Assembly: GCA_947247005.1 (NCBI GenBank)
Contig: OX365944.1
Location: forward strand, 22,543,501 to 22,607,500
Direction: 5' to 3'
Source of the DNA: Spisula solida
Lineage: Eukaryota > Mollusca > Bivalvia > Venerida > Mactridae
DNA: 64,000 nucleotides
Positions 55,496 through 64,000 of this stretch are shown piece by piece. Each line of letters starts with the position of its first letter. Position 1 is the stretch's first letter. Below the pieces are notes generated by a model. It was not told where the DNA came from, made no database searches, and saw only the letters and a program-made list of their open reading frames with translations. A program made the position numbers and the translations under genes.

Positions 55496-58400
55496 CTGTA
55501 ATTATAGTAAAGTTATATGCATATCAAGGACCATAATCTGCTTAAACTGAATGAACCTGAATCAAAATACCTAGGGGCTTAATTGCTAATGTTGACTAAT
55601 ATTCTTATTAAGTGTGATGACAGTAACCCAAATACTTTCAAGACTTATCAATTTAAGGGCCATAACTCTGCTTATGCTGGATGAATCTGAATAAGAATCC
55701 CTTGATGTGCACCTAAATACTGTAAACTTTAAAATTACAAGCCAAACTTCATCAATTTAAGGGCCATAACTCTGCTTATGCTGGGTGAATGTGAATGAGA
55801 ATCCCTTGATGTGCACCTAAATACTGTAAATTTTGAAATTATGTCGCGCGATTTAGTTTCACGGAGTCTGCGAACGGTAGAATTTCGCGAAATTAAGTCG
55901 CCGCGAAAGTGCTAAAAACATTAATATGGACACAGCAGGAAACTTAAAAAACGCGAAAATTTATAGTCGCGAATATGCCCATGATCAGCAAAATGCTAAA
56001 GTTAGGTTTACAAAACTGGTTTACAGTATGCTGACTAATATTTCTATGAAGTTTGACGACTACAGCTCAATTACTTTTCAAGTTATGTGCAAAACAACAG
56101 TTTGGCATGATTGACGGTCAAAGCTATATGCCATCAACAGCCTTTGGTACAATGTCTTCAAATCTTTTACCTTCTTTAGGGTTTATAATTATAGAAGAAA
56201 TCAGAGGAAAGAGAACTTTATGTACATGTCCATGGTCGACAACTTTAGTTCCCTGTGAGATAAACTTCAAAGTCTCCCAAATATTTTGTATATGACTCCG
56301 CTTGTTACTCATTTATTGCAACCTTATTTCAGGCCTTTGCGTATCTACTTCTATAAATTACCTCTACTTTCTATAAGTTGAAGAGCTCCGTCTCTATTTG
56401 AAATCACATTTAAGGTTCCTGATTCTAAATCTTTTATCACCGCCTTGCCAACATCAAATCCATCTGTCATAGTGGTCAGGATTACACCAACTGGACCCAA
56501 GCCAACCCATCCACTGCAGTACAGACCTGTAATCAAATATAGTCTGTCATGTGCCAGTGCAGGATCGCCACAGATAATGAAGAATGAAATTCCCTGATAA
56601 TTCCCTGATTTTTCCCTGACTGAAAGTATATTTCCTATTATAGCCATACCACCAAACACATTATTTATACCTTATAATCTTATAATAAATACATGTTTGA
56701 AGAAAAACGTCTTATTAAATAAAGTCATGAAGAGAGCTACCAGTAGCTACTCCAAAATTCCCTGATTTTTGCCATGTTTTGAAATTCCCTTATTTTTCCC
56801 TGCAGGGAATTTGTTTTTGGTATTTTCCCTGTTTTCCAAAGTCTGTGGCCACCCTGCAGTGGTCACCTTAATTAAGCAACCAACTGTCTTAAAAAGCCAA
56901 TGATAAAAAATCAATCAGCTATTTCTATATTAAATGTATTAAACAGTAACATGTTTTAAACATCTATAGCTGATGAACCTTTGGTAGGTTGCTTTATACA
57001 AATTCGACTTTAGTAATATTTGTAGCTTACATTTTGCCAATATTAAGAAATGTATCCTAGTTTTTTCATGCATTCCACATAATCATACATGCCATGTTTC
57101 GCAGACCCTTTTGCGTGAGATTGGTGATGGAAATGCAGGAGATTTCATTAAAATGCAGGAGATTTTCCTTGCTGAAACTTTAGACTTAAAGTATTGAAGT
57201 TTATATGCCATTTGCACTTATCTTAATTTGATGACAATACCATGCATGCTTCATGTAGCAATTTAAACTAATATTTGTCATCATTTTCATAATGTAAACA
57301 AAAAATGTCAGATTCCAGTTTGTCCATGGAATGCGTAAGATTTGATAAATTGGCCTCTGATCATGCAGGAGTAAAGTCTCAAATGCAGGAGACTCACGCA
57401 TGATGCAGGAGATCTGGCATGTATGCATAATGGAATAAAAATTTCCACTATTTGTGCTATATTTTTCAAAATAAGGGGGTGGCTGAAACCATAGGAAAGA
57501 AGGATAATACAAAATGTAAAATCAATGAAATAAATACTAGAAAATATAGTATCATCCACAAAAAGAAAGATTGACTTTACCTGGTACACCTTTGACTCGA
57601 CCTCTAACATTGTCTATAATACCATGTTTTACATCAAAAGGTATACATGTATCAATCTGTTGACTTCTATAACCTATACTCCTCAATACCAAACCACAAT
57701 CTATAGTCTCTACATCATCAGTTAGTATACACTGCTGCTTCATCATGTCTTCTCCCTGCATAAAGAATATAACCTACATTCTGAACCAATGAAAACGCCA
57801 ATCTGCGCTGGTTAAATGAAAATTTAATCATTAAAATTTTACTAGTAACAGACGTGATGTCATGTCTTGGCGCTATATTCCATCGGCTAATCAAAATGCT
57901 GGATGTTACATTCTAAGTAAGTTCGAACATAATAAGTAAATTTTTAATGACTAAAAAGGACTCGCTTCGCTTGCTCCACCCTTTTTAATCATTAAGAATT
58001 TACTTAAAAATTAATATGTTCTTACTATTACATAATACAAATATTTAACACTGTTCAGGCAGCGTTATTTATCTATACAATTTTGAAAATACAAAGTCAA
58101 AAAATCTATTATTGTAAAAGTGATTTTATTGGGGGAAATTGTAGAAGCTATGCCTGCATAACTTATTTATGGAATTAATTTGTTAAAACAGAACATGCTT
58201 CTGGAACATATAATTAGAGCAATTATTAGAGGTTTTTAGTGTTTGCCTACGGAATCCTGTTAGTGCCATTTTCAATATCGTGCATCGCCCTCCAAGGGCG
58301 AGACACGAGAATTGCGCGAGATAAGAAGCGAGACACGAGAATTAGACGCGATATTTAAAACGAGACACGAGAATTGCGCGAGGCCTGAAACGAGACACGA

Positions 58401-61400
58401 GAATTAAAAATTGAATTCTCACGTTTTTAATCTCGCCCTAAGACCCACAACTTTAACAAGTTAATATCTAATATCGTGTAATTCTCGCGTATCGTATCAT
58501 GCCTCGCAGTAGATTCTCGTACCTCGTTTTAAATATCGCGTCTTAATCTCGTGTCTCGACTTCCAAGGGCGAGACATGATAGTTAAAACGAGACTCGAGA
58601 ATCCAACGCGAGACACGACAATGCTATCGTGCAAATATCGCGCAATTCTCTTGCCTCACGTTTCTATTTGGTCCGCGAGACACGAGAATTAAAGCGAGAC
58701 ACGAGAATTGAAGGCGAGGCACGAGAATGCTATTGAGCAAATATTGCGCAATTCTCGTGTCTCGCCCCAATACACGACAATGCTATCGCGCAATTCTCGT
58801 GTCTCGCCGCGATACACGTCAATGCTATCGCGCAATTCTCGTGTCTCGACACGATACACGACAATGCTGTCGACGCGAGAATTGCTATATCGACGCCATA
58901 GTACTGTCGTGTCTCGCGGAAAGCAAACAAACACCGAACAAAACAAAAAAGATGATTGTCAGATAGTCCAAGGGCAACAATTCTGCATTGCCTGGATACA
59001 TATACATGCCAACTGTGTCAAGATCATCGGCATATGATAGTTATCACACATATCAGCCGTATAATCTACACATGATATTGAGTAATCACTTGCTTGAATT
59101 TAAAGTTCAACTCTTTAAAACATAGGAAGTTCAAGTTTGCTCTACAAATATTCTACAACAAATGATCAACCATGGGATGACTCCTACATACCCTTTTTAA
59201 TACATGAACTTCATATGCCAGTAATAAACAAACAGAAGTTACCTCTAGTTTATTGACGCCAAATTTTACACCAGATGTTTTGACCCCATCACTCAATATT
59301 TCTAAAGGGCTGAGTCTAAATCGTAATTCCCACTCCCTACTTGCAGATTTCCACAATTTGTGGTCTGTCTCTGTAGGAGTTATTGCTGTTTTATACATCA
59401 ACTCTGTTAATCGTTTCCTTGGTCGAGGTAAGTCTAAATTAAGACAAGATATATTTATACAAGTAATTAAGAATTGCAAGCAATACAGAAGTCCTCTACC
59501 GGTTTTAAGCCATTTTCAATGTTTCTGTTGCCATAGCAACCACAATTTTGGTCGGAATCAAAATATTTTTGGACATGCATTATCCCCTTATTGCCCCCTA
59601 TCCACATACCAGGTTTCATAAACCTAGCTTGGAAACTATTTGAGTTATGTCAGGATGACGGACAGACTGACTGACGGAGGGCAAACCTATAATCATGTCC
59701 GGTCAAAAACCGGTAGGGGACTAAAAACATGTAATTGCCCCCATGGCAGCCAAATAGTCATTATTGTTAAAGGTCATGTCGTCCTTGACCTTCAACCTCA
59801 ATTCAGTAGGGTACATGTACTAATCATGACCAACCAACCTATGGAGTTTAAAGACCTTAGGTCCAACCCCTCTTGTGTTATTGATTGGAAGTCATTTGGT
59901 TTACAGACAGAAACACCCAGACTGACTGACATGCACAAAAAATATCAGTAATAGGGGCACAACAGTTAATTTGCTGAAACTTAAAATACAGTTAAAGAGA
60001 AATAGCATTGACAAAAATATTGATATAAATTCAAAGGGCAATAACTCAGAAAATTAATGTACCGTTGATATGCACAACTGGGCTCGGTACATATGAGTCA
60101 TGTGAAGTTTCTTTGACCAACAGTTGCAGAGAAAAAGCCTGTCAAAAAATGATAAAATATCAAAAGGACAATAACTCAGAGAAAATTAATCAGTACAAAA
60201 CATGCTAACGTTAAACACAACTAAACTTTGTACTAATGAAGTGTGTGAATTCACAATCAAATTTGACCAGTCCTTATAGAGGAATAACTCCTAAAACTGT
60301 GTTGGCTATTTTTGGGGCCGAATACAGGCCCCTTCCCCTAGCAAAATAGCCTCCATTTTTCCCAAAAAATCACCAATTTTTTCCCAAAAAGTAAGCATAT
60401 TTCCCCCCTTTTGTGCTCGCTGGATTCAAAGCAACTACGGTATAGCTGTTAAAGTCAAAACAATGGATTTTCAAACTTGCACAAGTCGTTCTCACATATG
60501 ACTAGAGTATTATCAGTAGAAAATAGCAATTTATGAACAATTTTAACCGAAACAATCTTTTTTAATAATTCCCAAATTTGCGCTAAATTTCCCAATTTTA
60601 AAGGCACAGGCTGTTTAATTTTGTTCAAGAAAAATCACTGCAACTGAACAAACAAAATAATCAACAGGTCAACCTCAAGCACGACTCCAACATATTTTAT
60701 GTACCTATGGGTATGGTAAATCTCTTTTACATCCTTTAATAGTAATGCTAATAAATAGCTCATTAAAATGTTTCAAAATAACCGGAAACAATATGTGTAA
60801 TATACATGACCCAGTCTCCATGAAAACCTGCTATTTTGACATCATGTAATTACTGCATGTAACAAAGTTTTAAAAAAGCTTTCAAATAAGAAAAAATGAC
60901 AAATCTATAGATTTAATTCTAAGTCATTTATCCATATATTACTATATCTTAGCTTTAAAATTTCTTAAGAATTATGTCGAAATCACTTACTCCATTGCTA
61001 TGACAACCAATTTCAGAAAAGTACTCTGATTGAGAAAAACGAGGAGTTAGTTGTTTAAAACAATATTAGCCTTTCTCTAAATGTGATCATTTACAATTTG
61101 GATATATATTTTAAAACTTAAAACATCCGTCGTAAACGTGATACCATTTTGAACAGTTTATGTCAAGTATTGATCAAATGCTGTATTTATAAAGTACTTG
61201 TTACAACAACGTCGACTAACGTTTGAATGACGTTTGCCACGTCGCGCAAAAAGGCTCTGAATAGGGCATCTACAAAACAGCTGTAACTTCCTTAACAAGA
61301 GCCATCAGAGACGGGTGATGCTCCCCGCGGGGTGTTTGTCACAGAAAAAATATGTAAAAGAGAGTTATGGTTCTTGGGCACTGCACAGCCTCCCAATTAG

Positions 61401-61876
61401 ATCTATTCAGCTGTGAAGTTTCAAATTGATATCTCTAAATAAATACTGTTTTAGTTATGCGCGGACAAGAGTTAAGTGTGAAAAATTACTAAGGGGAATA
61501 ACTCGAAAAATATGCATAAAAGAGTTATTCTCCGGGGAGCATAAAAATCAAGATACTTACAAAATTCCTTTTGCATTTTGCTTCATTAAGATTACTCTTT
61601 TAAATAATAAAAAAATTCAAAATCTAATTTTTTGTCAAAATAGCAGGTTTTCCTGGAGACTCGCTCACATGTATGAGACGTACCTTTAGCAATATCATCT
61701 AGACCAGTATAATCATGTGTATGTAGTATAGGTCGGGAACCAGGCATTTTGATCATTTCTCTCAGCTCTTTAATAGTGAAAGCTACTTGAAGAGGTCCCC
61801 TTCGTCCAACCAATATAACATGCTTTACACGACTTTTCCTCAGTTGTTCTAGACAATACTCCGTTATATCTGTTTT
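55365..61876 (-). CDS. FDXR: NADPH:adrenodoxin (ferredoxin) oxidoreductase, C-terminal part
   Basis: Five exons, 61876-61684, 59433-59243, 57755-57581, 56526-56362 and 55495-55365, total 855 nt (284 residues plus TGA) with matching phases. They align along the whole C-terminal part of animal FDXR (about 490 residues in human, from memory). This mitochondrial FAD enzyme passes electrons from NADPH to ferredoxins for Fe-S cluster, haem and steroid synthesis. Signatures: [21 protein letters not shown] (NADPH-binding arginines), [62 protein letters not shown] (FAD contact), and the C-terminal tail [21 protein letters not shown]. The exons for the presequence and FAD-binding GxGxxG lie to the right of the window. 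I searched 61,877-64,000 for the 'GQGNVALDVAR' exon and did not find it. The gene converges on the GGT-like gene. Confidence 0.96.
55645..55822. repeat. Tandem duplication of about 102 bp
   Basis: 'caatttaagggccataactc' occurs twice, about 102 bp apart, each time followed by 'cccttgatgtgcacctaaat'. A mollusc-type dispersed repeat in the last FDXR intron. Confidence 0.75.
55823..56027. mobile_element. MITE, copy 2 (actgtaaa ends)
   Basis: Close relative of 46,293-46,500: 'tagaatttcgcgaaattaag', 'gtgctaaaaacattaatat' and 'gcaggaaacttaaaaa' are shared. It ends 'ctggtttacagt'. In the last FDXR intron. Confidence 0.82.
56362..56526 (-). CDS. FDXR: FDXR exon with [10 protein letters not shown]
   Basis: Encodes [20 protein letters not shown], then [18 protein letters not shown]. 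Donor GTAATT. Confidence 0.96.
57581..57755 (-). CDS. FDXR: FDXR exon with LRSIGYRSQ
   Basis: Encodes [20 protein letters not shown], then [20 protein letters not shown], ending GRVKGVP. Donor GTAAAG. Confidence 0.96.
57938..58018. mobile_element. Short hairpin element
   Basis: 'taagtaaatttttaatgact' and 'cattaagaatttactta' flank 'ggactcgcttcgcttgctcc'. Probably the right end of a foldback that begins near 57,774. Confidence 0.65.
58285..58917. repeat. CpG-rich cluster of 'cgagacacgagaatt' in both orientations
   Basis: Around 20 copies or near-copies of this 15-mer or its inverse 'aattctcgtgtctcg', spaced irregularly. The right part (58,730-58,870) forms a roughly 50-bp direct repeat with 'aatgctatcgcgcaattctc'. 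Far richer in CpG than its surroundings. Intron of FDXR. Confidence 0.85.
59243..59433 (-). CDS. FDXR: FDXR exon with RPRKRL
   Basis: Encodes [20 protein letters not shown], then [20 protein letters not shown] and FGVNKLE. Acceptor AATTTAG, donor GTAACT. Confidence 0.95.
59462..59722. repeat. Dispersed repeat, copy 2 ('ccggtaggggact' end)
   Basis: Same family as 48,986-49,252, starting 'aagtaattaagaattgcaag' and ending 'ggtcaaaaaccggtagggga'. It begins 29 bp upstream (in gene sense) of an FDXR acceptor. Confidence 0.8.
59735..60300. repeat. Degenerate dispersed repeats
   Basis: 'atggcagccaaatagtcatt' is the reverse complement of a stretch at about 51,079-51,098. Two blocks with 'ggcaataactcag' / 'ggacaataactcagagaaaa' follow. 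Transposon debris in an FDXR intron. Confidence 0.5.
61292..61530. repeat. Dispersed repeat starting 'aacaagagccatcagag'
   Basis: Has 'ggtgatgctccccgcggggt' and 'aaggggaataactcg'. 'aacaagagc' also begins repeat-like tracts at about 26,021 and 49,375. Confidence 0.5.
61684..61876 (-). CDS. FDXR: FDXR exon with VGRRGP NADPH motif
   Basis: Encodes [20 protein letters not shown], then [20 protein letters not shown] and [13 protein letters not shown]. Acceptor TCTTGCAG, donor GTACGT. Confidence 0.96.
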
Positions 61877-62120
61877 CTGCAAGACGAATAAGTTAAACCT
61901 GTGTAACATCATCATATAACTCCCTGTCAATCAATTCTGATTATAAATGGGAGGCACAGTCAGGAGCAGTGAGTTAAAAAATGAGAAAATCTCATTAGAA
62001 GCAAAGAGTAAAAAGAATATATACAGTGCAAAGTTAAAAACATGCTAATTCTTTAGTTTTGAGATACTGTGGCCAGTCACTCAGCAAAAATGTTAATGCT
62101 GGGGCTGAACTGCACAATAG

Positions 62121-62382
62121 TTACTGTAGCTAGTTGGGATCACCAGAATCAGGGAGTTACCTAGCTAGGGGTCACCAGAATCAGGAAGATACCTAACTAG
62201 GGTTCATCAGAATCATGAAGTTACCTAGCTAGGGTTCATCAGAATCAGGAAGTTACCTAGCTAGGGTTCATCAGAATCAGGGAGTTACCTTGCTAGGGGT
62301 TACCACAATCAGGCAGTTACTTAGCAAGGGGTCACCAGAATCAGAAAGCTACCTAGCTAGGGGTTATCATAATCAGGGGGCT
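62121..62382. repeat. 32-bp tandem repeat, about 8 copies
   Basis: Copies of 'ttacctagctagggttcatc' plus 'agaatcaggaag', degenerate at both ends. In an FDXR intron. Confidence 0.92.
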
Positions 62383-64000
62383 ACCCCCAATCTGTTTACC
62401 TAAAGTACATATAATAAGTACATAACCTGTATACTAATATTGAATATAAAATCTAAATATATAAAATGTGTCTATGGAAAAATGGGTTAAAATGCCAATA
62501 CATGTATTTTTAATTCCTAACAAACTATTTTCAACTTCTTTAACCAGACTGGTTCAGTTTATGGCCCTTTAAATGGCTGCTTAAGACAAGTTAGACTGTT
62601 GTTTTCAGTAAATCTATAAATAGATTAACAGTCTAAAAATAGACATTACAAAAATACCCATGACAGAAGAGTATGAGGATTTGTCACAATGCACAGTAAG
62701 TAAATCTATACCTGCACACACACACATGTGACTTTTTATCAATAACGAAACTATAAATCTTGAAACTCGACAATTGTAATGCTCGGAAGTTATACAAGCA
62801 TGTAACAATCATGATCAGATATCTCTCTAAAGAGTACCAGACATTATAGTTTGGATGAAATAAACACAGGTAACCTACTTTATTATACCCTATATTTATG
62901 TTTAATTACAATGTATTTTTAAGTCTGCTACTAGAAATGTGTATTTTCGTTTAGATGTACACAGTGCAATCTGTGCAGAGAAACATCTTTTGGAAGCTGC
63001 AAATATTGGCTGTTGTTTAGAGGTTGATGCTCTACAGAGGTTAAATTTATAGTAATAGTAAATACATGTATAGGCTCAGGGGAAATTTGATGTTGTTGTT
63101 ATAGAGCGGTTGTTGCTCTACAGAGGGTTGCTCTGGGGAGGTTATACTGTAATGTCAGTATCTTAACTGCCTAGACCAATTAGGGTCGGGCCTACACATC
63201 ATTTTGCCAAATATAGTATAAAGATGTATTTTGGAAGTGACCAAATAATTTTTTTAGTATACACCAAATACACCACAGGCTATCTACAGTTTAAGTGCAT
63301 GAGAGGTTTATTTACTAATTCACTTTGCAGGCATTTTGCAAAATTAATAAGATTGACTGATTTTCAGAAAATATACCTTTACATGTTCAATACCTTGTAT
63401 TGTAAACAAATAAAATGGCTTCAAAATTTGACGTCTAAAAGCTGATAAGCTACACCTCACTTTGAGCAGAATTAACATATCATTGTTAACAGACAGTTAC
63501 AAAATGCATGTTAAATACATTGTGTGAATCTTTTACACAAATTAGCAGCAGACTAGATGTCTTCATCGGTTATGCTAACCCGGTAGCTATTATTAGAGGG
63601 ACACAAATATTAGTTGGTTGACCCTTACATTGTATCAAAGTTTGATGATCATATTTGACATATCAATATTGGTATTTTACGCATCAGAGGAAAAAATAGG
63701 AGCGAATGAGTTCAGCTGCTAAAAGAACTTTGATACCATCGTCATAAAAGGACATACCATATTCAATATGGTGGCCAATTAACCTTACAGGTGCTGCCTC
63801 ACAGATCGAGCTAAATTTTTTGTATGACGTAATTTTCCTACCTAAGCAAGTATTTATGTAATAGAAAGCCACTGGTGGTTGCTTTATGGAAGATTTATGG
63901 CATATAAGCAATTTAAATCACTCTAGATATTCGGCACTCGGTATTTTTCCTTTTGAAAATATTGCACAGTTTCCTTCCGAAATGCTTCGTGAATTATGTA
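62383..64000. other. No gene recognised (FDXR intron)
   Basis: AT-rich sequence with open frames of at most 75 codons and no domain match. The FDXR exon expected upstream of 61,876 is not here, so this is most likely intron. Confidence 0.6.

Noticed and set aside
58689..59037. Overlapping open frames in both strands at the CpG-rich cluster
   Set aside because: They reflect the 15-mer repeat (for example NSRVSPRYT repeats) and lie in an FDXR intron.
59253..59621. A 122-codon plus-strand frame
   Set aside because: It is antisense to an FDXR exon and then runs into a dispersed repeat.
61930..64000. Earlier FDXR exons (FAD-binding region)
   Set aside because: I looked for the GQGNVALDVAR and GWYNG segments on the minus strand and did not find them. 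They must lie beyond the window.

Overview
This is animal nuclear DNA: intron-rich genes, canonical GT..AG junctions, AT-rich non-coding sequence, and many short foldback, SINE-like and tandem repeats. The dispersed repeats (for example the stretches ending in ACGGACGG tracts, or carrying 'gggccataactctgc') look like those common in bivalve molluscs. A bivalve is therefore my best guess, but that is inference. No rRNA, tRNA gene, CRISPR array or bacterial operon is visible.

Layout. (1) 1-24,907 is a satellite array of 126-bp units, entering from the left edge. It is interrupted by eight inserts of exactly 519 bp and contains a 5.8-kb segment duplicated in tandem. (2) 25,115-40,023, minus strand: the first 14 coding exons (about 454 residues) of a ZZEF1 orthologue, a very large ZZ-finger/EF-hand/DOC-domain protein. 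Its last visible exon splices leftwards, so the whole satellite appears to sit inside, or at the edge of, an intron of this gene. (3) 40,024-40,131: a 108-bp gap between two divergent start codons, presumably a shared bidirectional promoter. (4) 40,132-50,230, plus strand: a complete 10-exon, 560-residue gamma-glutamyltransferase-like protein of the YwrD type. All reading-frame phases join correctly, and intron 1 carries a 1.6-kb minisatellite. (5) 50,231-55,364: a gene-free tail-to-tail spacer rich in foldback elements. (6) 55,365-61,876, minus strand: the last five coding exons (284 residues plus stop) of ferredoxin/adrenodoxin reductase (FDXR). Its 5' exons lie beyond the right edge. (7) 61,877-64,000: FDXR intron with a 32-bp tandem repeat.

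The most unusual structure is in ZZEF1. The 66-nt exon 9 is flanked on both sides by minisatellites made from copies of exon-intron boundaries. Nine tandem 56-bp copies carry the 3' end of exon 8 with its splice donor. Sixteen tandem 58-bp copies carry the splice acceptor and 5' end of exon 10. Every copy keeps its GT or AG. Only the outermost donor and the innermost acceptor keep the reading frame open, so the other 8 donors and 15 acceptors are intronic decoys.

The three genes are not an operon. ZZEF1 and the GGT-like gene probably share a promoter region. FDXR feeds electrons to mitochondrial ferredoxins (Fe-S cluster and haem/steroid metabolism). The GGT-like enzyme is predicted to cleave gamma-glutamyl bonds. 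I see no direct functional link between them.
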